DNA of 58,000 bases from Cryptomeria japonica (GCF_030272615.1 NC_081415.1:375551392-375609391), one strand, 5' to 3'. Counted from the stretch's first letter, positions 11,134 through 24,633 are shown. Notes: generated from the sequence alone by a model not told the origin. A program made the numbers and translations.

Positions 11134-11997
11134 CATTGGGGCTTCATTGATTCGTCTTGAAGAGACATTATTGCGACGTCAAGAGGCAGATCTGAGGAGC
11201 AGCATCTTTTGGAGGCATCCTAGACCAGATCCGACCCCGCCATTGCGTCCAGAAGGCCGTTTCCATGAAATTTGGTTATAAAGTCGGCCTATTTTGGTGA
11301 GAAAAATTTTTTCACCAATTTTGCTAGTATTGCACGGATTTTCAAATTTTTTAATTTATTTTTCGGAAAAAAAATTATTTTTCTGAAAAAATTTTCGAAA
11401 AAAAAATCTAAAAATAAAAAAAATTGAAAAGTCGAAAAAAAAAAGTGTTTTTGGGGGGTCCGCAGAACCCCCCCCCCCCCCCCCGTGACGCCCGTACTGC
11501 GTCTGCAGCGCTGTCAGCCCGTGTACCTGCCAGACCACCGAGAGCCACGCGCCTGTACTCGCAGAGACCCGTACCTGCTGGTCCCATCCGCCGACGCGCC
11601 ACGTCCACATCGCCGTTGCCACCGCACCGGCTCCTCCCGTCCTCGGTCTCTGCAAACACTGTCGTGCCGCCACCGAGTCCATCGTCGTCCGCCGCCCACC
11701 GATCGCTACTGCCGCGTCCTCCCACCTCCGCACGACGCCGCCGCCGGTGCCCAAATCCTCCGCCGCCGGCCCTTGGCTCCGACAGCTCACTTCGCCGGCA
11801 ACCACCCAGACCGAAGGACCCGTGTCCACCACGTGGCAGGCGGCCACTGGCCCGCAGGTTAAACTGTACCTTCCATACACACAGTCATCTGCCACGTCAT
11901 TTGCCACGCAGAGCCGCCCAGTCAACAAATCCGTACGGTACGGCCTACACAGTCATCTGCCCAGTCAGCAGTCCGTACAGTACGGACGCCCTTACAA
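11134..11997. other. GC-rich interior of the small LTR element, no supported gene
   Basis: A/T homopolymer-rich leader (11285-11450) is followed by a C-run (about 11466-11484) and about 500 bp of strongly GC-rich sequence. The GC-rich part is open in several frames on both strands, with Pro/Arg/Ser-rich translations. This is what GC richness alone produces. Palindromes such as GTCCGTACAGTACGGAC lie near 11970-11988. No gag or pol motif was seen. Confidence 0.6.
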
Positions 11998-12417
11998 TTA
12001 CTTAAGTTTACTTAGGATAATGCATTTCATAGTAGTTTGGGTATGAGACACTTGGGTGTTTGTGCCACATTGGGATAGTGTGTGTAGGAGAAATTCCACC
12101 TTTTATGGTGTTGATCTTGTTGTTACACTCCACATTCAGTGGGTGATCCACCTCATGTGGACTATTATATTATTTCTCCTACCTACCCACACCTATTTCC
12201 TACCTACCCTTGTTTCTTATTGAGCCACATGTCATGTTTGTGTGCTCACATATCCCTAGCCTTGCCTATATAAGCAAGCTCATCTACATTGTATGTAACT
12301 ATTGTAATCATTATTATTGATCATTTTCTATTGATGAGAATACAGTTTATTCTTGTCCTATATTGTGTCTCTATTTTGTACATTTCATTGAGCTCTTGAT
12401 CTTGGCAAAATCTCACA
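11998..12417 (+). repeat. 3' LTR of small LTR element (first 40 bp missing)
   Basis: It is nearly identical to 10683-11121 apart from the 19-bp duplication and two substitutions. TATATAAG lies at 12267-12274. It ends CTCACA, followed by the AGAAC duplication. Confidence 0.9.
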
Positions 12418-12422
12418 AGAAC

Positions 12423-13427
12423 CATATGTGACACACCAAGGTATAAAGGACCATGACATTTTCACAAACAATGCATGGACTAACTCAAATAAACAAACAC
12501 AAGAGGTTAGTCTAGCACCACACTAGAAAAAACCACAAGCAAAAAGATATGCTCTAGTGTAACATGACATAACCAAGACCTCGTGAGGGAACAACATGGG
12601 ACACATAAAAAAAACACCAAGCAAAAACAAAAAATAACAAGATCAAACCCCTAGATTTGTTATTCCTAGCACACCATGATATAAAAGATCATGGTGACTA
12701 AAGAGACACAAGACAAAGGTGCTCAAAAGATAAACAAATATAAAAAAGAATCAAAACCAACACAAATGGCTAAGATATTTTTTTCCAAAGGGGGACTAAC
12801 ATATGAAGATTGGATAATGTCTGACTAGAGGAAAGATACATCTTGCACAGAATGATGATTGGATAATGGATTGGTGAAATGGATTTGACAAAAAGATAAC
12901 TCGATATGATCATGATGACAAAGATGCTTATTGATAAATGTTGAAGAACCAATGAATAGGGTATGATCTCGGAAACACAACCAACACGTGCCTATGAATA
13001 GTGAAACAAACCTATACACATGATGGACTAGAAACCTATACAAGACAAACTGGCATTATGTACAAAACCTACACAATTCCTATGTGCATAAAAGTACAAT
13101 CAGGAGACAATTGCACAGAAGCTCGAAAAAGGACAAACGAGGAGATATGTACAGATGCAATTTACAGAGGCAAGTAATGAAGGATATTGTTCCAGGATAA
13201 GGTTGAAAGTAGCAGCAAAAGGATAATAGAATGCCCTTATATACAATGTTTGTTTCCAGGTTTTCACCATACATACATGCCCAAGGTGCCACCAAAGGTA
13301 ATTTTCATGATAGGACGATTTCATTTTTTTCTTTTCTTTTTTCTTTTTTTTTCTTTTTTTTTCATTTTTGGAGCTTATTCAAAGAAAAATTGATTTTTTG
13401 AGCTTTTGAATGGTATAATGCCATGGA
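12423..13427. other. spacer of element B between pol 3' end and antisense PMD
   Basis: No coding potential. It contains two diverged copies of a CACACCAAGGTATAAAGG-like segment (near 12431 and 12670) and a pyrimidine tract at 13320-13368. Element A's spacer begins with a similar CACATCAAGGTATAAG segment near 41977. Confidence 0.5.
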
Positions 13428-14600
13428 TTATGTGTAGAATCTCTTCAATTTCAAGATATTTAGGGGTTCATTGAGAGGCTCCCCTTTTGGAGTGGATACC
13501 TAATAGGCTCCTGAACCATATTTTTCTATAATTACATATGGGCCTAGCCAATTGACTTCAAATTTTCCTTTCTTTTCTCTATCTTGTTAATTTCATGGGT
13601 TTTCTTTGAGCACTAAATCACCAACCTTGATTTCATGAGGATGAACTTTTCATCAGACAAAATCTTTCAAGGATATGTGCAAGGATGGTAACTCAACCTC
13701 AATTGGAAAAATTGCTTTTGCACCATGGACAAGGGAGTATGGAGTGGCTCCAGTGGGAGTTTGAATACTGGTACGATATTCCCAAAGGGAAAGATTTAGA
13801 TGGAGATGCCAATCACGACCAGTTTCATTAACAACATTTTTGAGGATACACAACAAGGTTTTATTGGTTGCCTCAACCCGACCATTACCTTATGGGTAAC
13901 CGTAATATGGAGTGGACCAACGATGCTGGATATGAAATGTGGAGCAAAGATCATGCATGTGTTGATTTTTAAATGGGATTTCATTATCAGTATTGGAGGT
14001 AGAGGGAACTCCATAGCAGAAAAGGATGTAATATAGGATAAATTTGAATACTTGAACACTAGCAGTAAGCGTGAGGGGGATAGCTTCAACCCACTTGGTA
14101 AAATATTTAGTAACTGCAATGATAAACTTATGTCCATATGAATGAGGATGAATTTTACCAACTAAATCGAGGCCCCATTTAGAAAAAGGCCACAATGTTG
14201 TGATAGGCTACAAATCTTATGTTGGAACATGTTTTAAGTCACTATGTTTCTGACAAGGTAAACATTTATTAAAAAAATCACAATGATCATGCTCCATCAT
14301 GTCTCAATAATATTATCCTCTCAAAAGTTATTTCGCAAGAACATATCCACATATATGAGTGCCACAAGTTCCAACATGCACTTCTTTCATCGCAAAATTA
14401 GCTTCATTTGAATCTAAACATCTAGCGAGGATGTCATGATAGCCCCCATGATATAGATTATCTCTTATAATTATAAATTGGGCACATCAATGAATGACGT
14501 TGTGACAATCATTTCAGGATATGTTGGGTGGAAGGGTGTTATCTTTAAGATAAGCATAAATATCATAGTACCAGGGTGATTGGCAATCAACAATGTTGCA
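13428..14600 (-). pseudogene. integrase of element B
   Basis: Core motifs are SKWGLDLVGKI (first Asp, about 14160), TDNEIPFKN (second Asp) and GRVEATNKTLL (Glu), the DDE pattern of retroviral-type integrases. These are followed by the C-terminal segment VHGAKAIFPIEVELPS and KVGDLVLKEN ... FEVNWLGPY, ending at TAA 13428-13430. Several stops and frame changes break it, so it is inactive. No chromodomain follows, unlike the chromovirus at the window's left edge. Confidence 0.85.
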
Positions 14601-16272
14601 CATCATATATGTATGTGATGTCTCAAAAGCTAGTTGGAGAATCTGTTTGAACATAAACTTATATTTTGGACTATCTGACTCCATTGCAATCAATGAATCG
14701 ATAGTTACCATTGCATCAGCTTCCTTATTCTATGCTCTGCAGATTTGATCAAAGGTAATAATTTGAAAGCTCTTTTTGAGATCATCGACCACTATTTTAT
14801 ATGGTAACAAATTATCATCCTTAGTTTGGTACTCATCATTCACCTATTTGAAAACCAATTGTGAACCCCCATAAGCAAGGATATCTGCAATATTGTATTG
14901 TATAGTCGTTTTGAGACCATTGATAAGACCTCCATACTCAGCAATATTACTGGTGCATGGGAAAGATAACTTGAAAGATTTAGGAATGAGATCCCCTTGT
15001 ATTGTCACAAATAATAACCCTGCCCCTAATCCATTATATGTATTTGAACCATCAAAATAAAGTTTCCATGGAATCTGTGTTGTGATTGTGCAAACATATT
15101 CATCTAGAAATTATGTTATTAAAGGATGAGTATCTATCAAGGGTGTTTCTACTAATTGATCTGCAATTACTTGTACTTTAAAGGATCAATCTTACAAATG
15201 AGCTTAACAATATTAATTAGCATGTAATGTCGAAGCTTTTGTGAACCAAAGACAACAGCTAGACATGATTTTTCCATAGGTGAGTAATTGAGCTCATATC
15301 CTACCAAGGTTTAGCTAATGTAGTAGATGGCATGTTCTTTCCCTTGATCATCATGTTGGGAAATGAGTGCTCCCACTACAACTGGAGTAACTAAAATATA
15401 CAAGAGGAATGGTCTTCCTGGAATTGGTGGCATCGACACTAGAGAATGAGCCAAATATTCTTTTATTTTATCAAATGCTTGTTGACACTAAACATCCCAC
15501 TTAAACTTTGTACCCTTTTTAAAAAGATGTGTGAATGGTTGACATTTATCTACAAGTTGGGCAATAAAGTGTCTAACAAATCGTAGCTTTCCTTGGAGAC
15601 TATGCAATTTTTTCATAATTTTAGGAGGAGACATTTCTAATATTTCCTTGACTTTCTTAGGATCAAATTCTATACCATTCCTGGAAACTATGAAGCCTAG
15701 GAATTTACTTGATGTAACTCCAAACAAACACTTTTTTAGGATTGAGGTACAACTTGTACTTAGCTAGACGTAAAAAAATTGTTCAAGGATAGATGGATGT
15801 TCTACCCTGGTTTTTGACTTGCCTAGGATGTCATCTACATAATCCTCCAGTATCTTATGCATGTGCTCATGGAATATTATTCTCATAGCATGTTGCTATG
15901 TGGCACCTACATTTTTAATACCAAAAGACATGACTTGATAACAAAGTGCCACAAGGAGTAGTAAACGTTATTTTATGTTGATCATTCTTTATAATTTTTA
16001 TTTGGTTGTAACCTGAAAAACCATCCATGAGGGAAAGCATTTCATCTCCCGCTATTAAATCAACCAAGATATCAATGTTGGGAAGTAGAAAATTATATTT
16101 GGGAAATGCTTTGTTGAGATATCTAAAATCTATACAAACTCAAATAGCTCCATTAGGTTTAGAAATAGGTACTATGTTAAAAATCCATTTTGAATAATCA
16201 ATTGGTTGGATGAACTTGACTTCCAAAAAAATTTCCACTTTTTCTTTGACCAGTAATGCAATTCAAGGATTT
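14601..16272 (-). pseudogene. reverse transcriptase and dual RNase H of element B (3' part)
   Basis: From 16272 leftward: RT fingers (IALLVKEKVEIF ... FIQPIDYSKW), DFRYLNKAFPKYNFLLPNID, MLSLMDGFSGYNQ and the catalytic EDYVDD near 15840. Next come the connection segment (SSKFLGFIVSRNGIEFDPKK, 15727-15600) and a first RNase H. Near 15060-14880 lies a second RNase H-like domain starting WKLYFDGS, with the AEYGGL segment. A second domain of this kind is diagnostic of Tat-lineage elements. The RT N-terminus is on the other side of element C (34478 onward). There are many stops, so it is inactive. Confidence 0.85.
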
Positions 16273-19200
16273 TGTTGGTTCCCAAACCAACAAATCCCCA
16301 AAACCTAGATATTTAGCCACTTTCCCATCCACAAGTTCAAGGTTGGATTTTTCCAATGAACGAGATTCAATCATAAGACTAAAATCTCCTGCACTTTTGG
16401 CTCTGCAAGACCAAGGTGGATAGACCTAAGCAATGCCTAGGCTACATCCAACTTACAACACTCAAGGCATCACTAATTTGAGCAGGTATCCCAATATGTT
16501 TGTGCCAAGGAAAGTGTGTGAAACTAAGATTTTGGCTACTATACTAGTTTGTCAACTATCACTCAACACTTGGGAAGAGTTTTGTACTCTACACCTACTC
16601 CTACAAACTGAAAATAAAAGAGATTTTGAAAATGAAATGATTCTGAAAATCAGAAAATAAACATTAACCAGTGCCTTCATTTACAGATCTAAGCATTAGT
16701 GCATTACATCAATACCCATCAGCTTAGTTTTTCCTACAACCATAGTTATAAATCCTACATGCAAGAGATATCATTCAACATCCTACTAAAGCATTTTAAT
16801 CTCTTTCTTAAAAAGAAGAAAAAATAGAATAAACACCAATCTTGCTAGGACAAAACAAACAATCTTTGATTATCTATTTCATAAATAACCCTCTTACATG
16901 CTGGATACAATAGCAAGAAAAACAATATTCATTACTTGCATCTCTTATTACAACTATTTGAAGCATAAAACATTTACAAACTAAACAATATCTCCTGTTG
17001 TCATTAACCCTGCATTGTACATAGATCATTCCGAAAATTCTCCAGAAAAAATTCTAAGACCTACTTCTAAAAACTTAAAACTAACTCTTGAGAATGAAAA
17101 GGGAATACAAAAAAAGATGCAAGGCAAAACCCTAAAGAAACCGTAAGATGCATCTCAATGATCAACACATTTTCAGGGATTTTAAAATTCCCCCTCAAGA
17201 TTGCACCTCATCTCTTGGATTTTACAAATTAAAAAATCTGCACTTATCCTCATCCTTTATCCTTAGTCTACCATGATCTCCTTGAAGATCTTTAAAATTT
17301 GGAAAAAATCTCATGCAAGCACCATGTCAAAATCAACTTTCTGCATCTCTACCAAAATTTACTATGTTTAGCTAGTTGTCTTTACTTCTCTTGGTGAAAG
17401 TTATAACCTGAGTATGTGGTCTGAAAAATTCTCACAAAGATGAAAACAATTAGGAGTTGGATATATTTGCTCTTTTACTTTATAGCATTTTTACATTTGC
17501 TGGAGTGACTATACACTTGTTGAGTGGTAATATTTATGTGCAATACTTGACCATTTCCATATGTGTTTTCCTTCATGTCCATCTCCCCTTCCATCAAGTC
17601 AAGCCTTTTACCCTCTTTCATTTATCAAAGTTTTTGAAGAATAGCTTACCCTTGGTGAAAAACAAAAATACCCACCTCTATCCTCAATCAACATTTACTC
17701 CCATCTTTAGGATTTTTACAATATCGTGAAAACACATTTACAGTTCACCCTTGTGTATTACCCATTTATAGTTATTGCGAAGGAAACATCCTCTACAATT
17801 TAAATTACTTTCCCCTCACATAGTAGTTAAGCAATATCCTGGTGTAACCATTTTACACCCCCTGGTAAAACCATTATTTATTCCTTTCTCTGCCTTTATA
17901 TTTTTAACCTCTTATTTAATATTGTGGTTGTTTCATTTTCATTCATTATATTCCCACCAATAATTTCGGAGCAAATACCACATTAGAGGCTAAATAAAAT
18001 TTCTTCACCTTGGTAGTTGCATATGCCATACCACATGATCCATTAACCGTAAATTGTAATATTGCAAATGAGAATCACTTTGAATCATTTTTAAGCTTGC
18101 TACTGCATCTTTTTGTTTACGCATTGCATCTGCCTAAAAGTTTCAAAAAACTTTTAATAAATCTATTTTATGCAGCATTTACAACCATCATGGAATCATC
18201 TTCAGGTATATTGTGACTGTGGCACCCAATAAAATTCCTCCATCATTTGCATTTTAACAGATCCCGAGCCATTCCAACGCCCACATTGGCACAAAAGTGA
18301 AGGCGGCAAAGGGTTATAAATTCTGGCAATTCATTTGTCTGCAAATTCTAAAATCCTTTCAACGGGTAAATTCCACACATACCCTGCAATGGCGACCTCC
18401 CATCAATGTTGCATCAATCCCTATTGGCACACTCTTTGTATTATCATGTTCAATCTCAGTATTGCAAAATCGATGCCCGAGATCACCACTGAATCACTCT
18501 CCCCTTTGCAAAATTTTGGTGAACATTGTTGATGTCAAAGATCGATTGTTACTGCAACCAATGAACTCTCTAATTCCTTTCATCAATCTTCAATCAAAGT
18601 ATCTGTGAAATAATCATTGGACCACCACACAATGCACAACAAAATAGGCATCTGAGATGCCAATGTGACACTCCCCAATCTCACTGCACGGTATTTCTTT
18701 CTCATTGTTTCTGTGTTATGCATTTACATTGCGATCATGGTGTACAATAGGATTATGCCTCAATCAGGCGGTTCAAATAGTTCACGCACCGTGTCTTTGA
18801 CCCCTCATCGATTCATAATATAGTTCCAGTCGGGGCACATAGATCTCAAGGGACATTTCGTTGTCCTCCACACTGAAAATTTATTCATCTTACCACCCCT
18901 AGACTGCATTGTTTATTTAAAACTCAACCTCGCAGTGAACTCACCATTGGCATGGCGATCCTTCGGTTCCGTGGGTTCCTCCCTTTTCAAAATATCTCGA
19001 GCAACTTCGAACTCCATGGCGAGGCGAGCTTACAGAAGGATTGAACCAAAAACCCTAAATTCCACTTAGTTTTTATCGTGTGTTTGCTGCCCTAAAATTG
19101 TTTCTTCCACATTCAATAACATCCAACATTTATCCCGCATGGCGTTCTTCGCCGCTCATTTCCTTGCGCAGGATAAGATTTTCATTACTCAGTGTGCCTT

Positions 19201-21084
19201 ACCTGTTATCCCACGCGAGCTCTCATCCTAGGTCAAACACAGTGTAGGATAACAATTAACTTGCTTATATGTTGCCTTAGTTTCTTATCCTGCAATGCCT
19301 TATGTTTGCTCAAAACACTCATGCGGGGTAACATTCTTCACATGCCTGTGCCTTAGTTTCTTATCCCGCTCAGCAGCTTGGATAACCTCTCTAAGCGCGT
19401 GGGACAAGAGCAAAACATTATTCTGCCTCAGCTCCTTATACCGCACCACCATTTTTCCTGAAATCAATGTCATGCGGGGAAACAAATTAATCTCCCCCCC
19501 GCTTCAAATCCTTGTCCTGTGCGAGTCGCTTGGTGTCTTCTATGGGGTTGCAGGACAAGGAAAGAGCCCGAGCTTTCATTCTTTTACTCATCCTGCGGGC
19601 CCTAACAAGCCGCTTATTTCCTAATGTGGGATAAAGAAACTTAATTCTTTTGAGTTTCCACCTATGGAATTTGCAAAAATTTATCTTACCCATTTTATTT
19701 TGTGGGCCCATCGACCTCCCCTTTTAAAACGCTCATTTAGGCCAATGCCCCTCTTGCACTATAGGAATTTAAATCAATAAATTAATTTAAAATATTTCTT
19801 ATGCCCCATTTTCAAATTGACTCATTTATAAAATTATTTAAACTAAAACAGTTTAAATAACAAATATCTCTTTTTGGCTTTGACTTGTTGGGTCATATCA
19901 TTAGTCGGGCCCCAAAGTGGGTCCGACTAAATTTTTTTGTTTTTGTACAACTAACCCTAGGGAAAATGCTCTGAATCTGAGAAAACCAAAGGCACAATCA
20001 TCAATCTTGTCATTTTTGCAACTTTGAAATTTGACTAAAAGAACCTGAGTAGCCTTTGGAATTAGCTTTAAAAACTGACCAAAACACCAAACCAAGGCTT
20101 GAAAATTGGGACACTGATAGATTGTAATACAGAGAACCCAGGGCATCAGATGAATTATAATTTCAAATTCCAAGGAAAAATTTATTAATCAGAAAAGTGG
20201 CCAACTCACACTTGTCTGAAACTGAACTTTTTAAATCAACCTGAGTACCATTCAAAACTTGATTTAAAAAATATCAAACGTCTATCTCAAGGACCCCCAC
20301 TTGGCATGTTGGCACATCAATATACCCCAAATAGGTGTGCAAGAGGGTTTGACCTGATTAGGTCACATGTGAAAATTATTAACCCTCAAAGTTGCCTTCT
20401 GTGAAAAATCTGAACATGCTGATTATCAAACCCTGAAAAAGTTCGCTTCGGATGGGTCTTGAAAATTGATTAAATGATGAGCTAGGGGGATACAAACTGG
20501 CAATCTGGTAGATAATTTTACTGAGAATCATGGGTTACAACTACTTTGAATTTCAGGTCAATTGGGCATGAAATACAAATTCACAAACAGGGGTACAAAC
20601 TATTGTTTGACATTGTTCAGTTGCAAAAACTGAACTTTTTGCAAATGAAATCAACTTTGAAAACTCAGCAAATAGATTCATGGTGATATGCCACTTGGCA
20701 TAAAGCTTCATAAAATAGCATAGAATCACGGACAACTCTCATTTTGGCCTGACAATCAATTGGTCCAAACATTCAACTGCTCAAAGAGGGCTTGCTCAAA
20801 AAAGTGCAAAAGATGCAAACTACAACCCCAACTTTTGGACCTCCAAATGAGACTTCAAAAACTCATCAGAATTGATCATAGGAGGTTTCGAATGGACATA
20901 TGGCATCTTTGTTATGTGCTTGACCACCTCCCAAGGGGATTTTGCATGACAATCCACTGGTGCAAAAATGCAAGCTCTCAAAATATGCTTCACAAGCATA
21001 CAGAGCAAGGTGCATTCTGAGTGCAATGATCAAAATTTTAAATCGGGGACTTCAAATATTAACAAAAATTTTGAAGTCCCAACA
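16273..21084 (-). repeat. 3' LTR (left) of element C
   Basis: It starts TGTTGGTTCCCAAACC and ends TTGAAGTCCCAACA on the + strand. From about 16655 it is collinear with the right copy, for example 17740-17880 against 30600-30730, which is nearly identical. The first roughly 380 bp are absent from the right copy. All small ORFs inside it are low-confidence noise. Confidence 0.8.
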
Positions 21085-21222
21085 GTGGCTCTTGCTTGGG
21101 GATGCATGCCCCTTGTGGGTATGGCAAGATTCCAGATCTATGGGGAGCAGACCAGGTGCCTACTCCATTGGGTGTAGAGTCAAAAAAGATCTTCTCTACC
21201 CCAAACTGTTGTGTCTTGAGAA
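21085..21222. other. 3' untranslated tip of element C interior
   Basis: Non-coding stretch between the acidic ORF and the left LTR. On the minus strand a weak purine-biased run (AAGCAAGAG) lies just before the LTR and is the only polypurine-tract candidate. Confidence 0.35.
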
Positions 21223-22900
21223 TCAAACCACGTGTGGTTGCCCAAGGCCTCCAAACAAGATAGGCCTATACTTTCCTCTATCATAGATATGATTTTCTTT
21301 TGATTTGACAGTGGCTAATCTGAAGGTGTAGGTGGAACTCAACCGATAAAGCATGTTGAACTCTCTCATCCAGCCACCAAATTGAATACTATAAGTGCAC
21401 TCATCACTATTAAACATTGGAGGCTGGCGCACAAACTTAAAACTCTTATCATTGTGTGACACCCCATAGGGACATCACTCAGCTGAAAAGGAACACACTC
21501 ATTGTCTAGCATACGGATGAGAGCATAGGTATCATATTGATCACAAGCTTGCATGGAAAAAATTGAACTATAGAAAGGACGTTCATACAAATCACAAACA
21601 CCATGCAATCCTTCATTAAGGAAAAAAACAAGAGTCATATGTAATCTCATTGGATAACTGCAGTTCACAATGTTGATCAAAATTATTATCCTGAAACTCA
21701 GAGTCCCATTCAATGCTTACTTTATCAGCAACTTGTATGCATGCCAAACAATCATTGCTACTTTCACAAGATTGCACATAAGCATGCATCTCCAACAAAT
21801 TCTCGCAATTTGACTTCTTACTCAAATATGATTTCTTGTTCATATGAGAATATGCACTATAATGTTCATCCTCATTAGAGAACACATACCTAGGAAAGTC
21901 TAAACCTGAAACCTCTCCATTTAGGTCATTAATACTATGAATGGCACATTGATCAGCAATCCACTCAGCATCAAAATAAAACTTTGAATTTAAATCAGCA
22001 TGCATATCTTCAAGCTCATAGGAGAGTTCATCACCATGAGATTCAATACACTGGGCAAAGGGCTTGCACAAATTTGTTAAATTGGATTCATCGTCACTCT
22101 CTCCAAACCCATCACCATTCTCAATTGCCCACATACAACCAAAGCATGAATATGAGTCTACAGTAGCATACATATACTCACTATCAACAATTAGATCATG
22201 ATCAGATTCATGGGATCCCATGCATTCAATCTCTTCACTATCTTGTACATCCACTAGTTCAAGCATATAAAAGGTTTGACAGTAAGTGCATCATGTTTGG
22301 CATTATGAGAAGAAATTCCACTGTCAAACTTTATATCAGCAGGGTATAAGAGTTCTTGACAATTCCCATTTGCATACTTTTGATACTCAATTGTCAACAA
22401 CTATGAGATGCCTTCACTGCTAAGTGAGCATATGTCATCTTCATTTGTATATCCCATGCCTTCTTCCTCTAGGTCTTCATCAAGGTTACAAGATTAACTT
22501 ATCGCTAATCATTGTCCTTTCTAGCTTCACTATCTTCCCTGCAACCTAAAAACTTAGTGGATTCACATGAGCATGTGTGTGTCTTCATATAGGAGATTGA
22601 ATCTCCAACAACCTTATCAAAATCACAATTACTGTCTGGGAGAAAAATTTGATCCCCTAGATGTTCATCCTCCTCCACATTCAAGTTGTCATGACATTCA
22701 TTCTCAAGTGCACACTCTTCATCCTCTTGTTGTTCATAATCATCTTCTACTTCATGTTGGTATTGCTTTTCATTTTCAATAATACACAAAGCACTAATAC
22801 CAATCTACACATTATTATCACATTCTTGTTCATTCTTTTTTATCATCAACAGTTAGATGTTCAACATTAGGTGCCAACTTAGACTTGAAATCTTCAATTG
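21223..22900 (-). pseudogene. acidic ORF downstream of gag in element C, function unknown
   Basis: The frames are broken. Open blocks lie at 22505-22789, 21616-22266 (216 aa), 21366-21713 and 21223-21462. The translation is strikingly rich in Glu, Asp, Ser and Cys (for example EVEDDYEQQEDEECALENEC). It ends in a less acidic part with SDECTYSIQFGGWMREFNMLY. It follows gag on the same strand, but the domain is not one I recognise. No catalytic motif of protease, RT or integrase is seen. It could be a C-terminal extension of gag or a separate accessory protein. Confidence 0.55.
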
Positions 22901-23733
22901 TATCAACCCATCCAATAATCTGAGTTCAATTCTTTTGACCAATGAACAACAACAAGTTCATAAACTTGTAAGAATAAGTCCACCCATTCAAAATCTTGAA
23001 GCATGAAACTCATGGGAATAGCTTGCAATGTTGTCAAGAACCTTGACAATAGTGCATATGGGGGCTCACCCTCTAATCTTTTCATGTTCCGCTATGCACT
23101 AACAAATGCCATTGGGTTCACAAGACTTGGGCTACATTCATATGTGACTCAAGGCTGATAAAAATTGTCATAATACTGAGGAACACACATTGGGATAGCA
23201 CGGACATCAAAATTCTGAAAAACACTTTCAGCAGTTGACACATGTTGTTCTTGTGCACACATTACATTCTCATATGTTGGCATATTCTAAGACTCAAAGG
23301 GTTGTCTGTAACATTCATTTCCATTGCCGAACCAACTCAAGAATAGCCTCTTGAAATCATGCCATGAAGATATAGTTTGTGAGGGTAGAATTTCATACCA
23401 ATCCTTTGCATTATCTTTCAAATACCTCACAAAGAATTTCTTAACAATATCTTCAGCACTAATCTAAAAAATTTCAACAAACTCACAGAATGACTATATG
23501 TGCTTGGTTGTTGACTCAGAATCACTTGCATGAAACAAGGGAACTTGATCCTTGATCTCCATGGGAAAGGGGTTTGGGTATCCCTGAATGTGACTGAAAC
23601 TTAAAGGCATATACCTCTCAGGGATGAAGACCCTTCTAAGTGGGCCTTTCTCAAGTTCTTGTCGTGCCCAAACTTTAGGGCACAAAAACGGAACAAAAAA
23701 AAAAAAAAATTTGACATCATGAACTCGCAACAT
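22901..23733 (-). pseudogene. gag (capsid-like region) of element C
   Basis: The frame from 23733 contains IKDQVPLFHASDSES, then FFVRYLKDNAKDWYEILPS, then TISSWHDFKRLFLSWFG. This is the A-x-x-W-Y ... I-x-S-W-x-x-F-x-x-x-F pattern of the retrotransposon gag family. Two TAG stops (about 23488 and 23464) and stops further down are all at Gln-like positions. Phe repeats near the start come from an A-run at 23694-23709. No zinc knuckle was recognised. Gag would form the particle if supplied intact, but this copy is dead. Confidence 0.75.
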
Positions 23734-24540
23734 GTACTACAATTATAATTACTTGATTTGAGACTTGACTTATCTAGGGTGAAGATAAAATTGTTTACTA
23801 AGGTTGGGTTAATTAACCAACTCGAACGAGCGACTTAATTTGGTGGGGATTAATCAGAGTCACAGATTAGTTAGCTAGCTCAATTTCCTAACTGAGTTGT
23901 CGTAATTTTGAAACGAGGGATAAATGGATCTCTTGACGTATTAATTCATCCCCAATCATATAATGATAATGTTATCAATTAATTGATGCACACGCGAATT
24001 TACTATTTATATCCCACCGATATCGTTTAAATTTTTATAACACCATATCCCACTAAAACCGATATTAGGCTAAAGCCAATTCTAATTTTCCTCACCTCTT
24101 AATTTTGGTGATTTAATTATTTCGGCCCAATCGGTCAGCTAATGGTTCTTAAAATTTATTTACAATTTCCCTTTTTGAATTTTTTTCAATATACATTATA
24201 ACCTAATGTCCACAATTAAATTGAAGATAATCTATTGACTAATTAAACAAATTAATTTGATTTAGGTTATAGCTTATCCAACTATATTAACTCTTCCTTT
24301 CTTAAATCCCTCTAGGATTAATTTCATTTCATTTCTCTATAGATTATAAGCATATATGAACTCAATTATTTAATTAATCCTAATTATTAATTAAAGTTAA
24401 TTTATTAAAAACTTCCATTTAAAACTCCCATTTCTAATTTTAAATTTCCCATTTAAATAAAGAAATCCTTTATTTAAAAATGCTAACCTTAATTATAAAT
24501 TAAAATCTAATTTTAAAACTCCAAATCTAAATCTCCCTTC
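23734..24540. other. AT-rich non-coding leader of element C, part 1
   Basis: No gene. It is dominated by TTAATTAA- and AATTTT-type words, with no clear tandem period. Confidence 0.5.
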
Positions 24541-24550
24541 TATATATATA

Positions 24551-24632
<82 letters not shown>
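24541..24632. repeat. (TA)n microsatellite
   Basis: About 90 bp of nearly pure TA dinucleotide, interrupted once by CT near 24551. Confidence 0.95.

Positions 24633-24633
<1 letters not shown>

Larger units (their letters stand above)
10643..12417 (+). mobile_element. small internally deleted LTR retrotransposon
   Basis: It has direct LTRs at 10643-11121 and 11998-12417, flanked by the 5-bp target duplication AGAAC (10638-10642 and 12418-12422). A perfect Met-tRNA primer binding site follows the 5' LTR. The 876-bp interior has no recognisable gag or pol. The deletion also removed the polypurine tract and the first 40 bp of the 3' LTR. Beyond a 19-bp tandem duplication in the 5' LTR I noticed only two substitutions between the LTRs, so it is one of the youngest insertions here. 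It lies in element B's spacer. Confidence 0.9.

Noticed and set aside
11356-12046. Several overlapping long ORFs on both strands in the GC-rich interior of the small LTR element
   Set aside because: GC-rich sequence lacks stops by composition. The Pro/Arg/Ser-rich translations have no motif and the frames mirror each other.
16700-20600. Small ORFs duplicated at 17457-18608 and 30359-31404, at first suggesting a conserved gene pair
   Set aside because: The similarity is simply that of the two LTRs of element C. It extends across non-coding sequence, and the ORFs have no motif.
21616-22266. Host gene for an acidic nuclear protein
   Set aside because: It lies between gag and the LTR of element C on the same strand, with frameshifts, and is better explained as part of the element.
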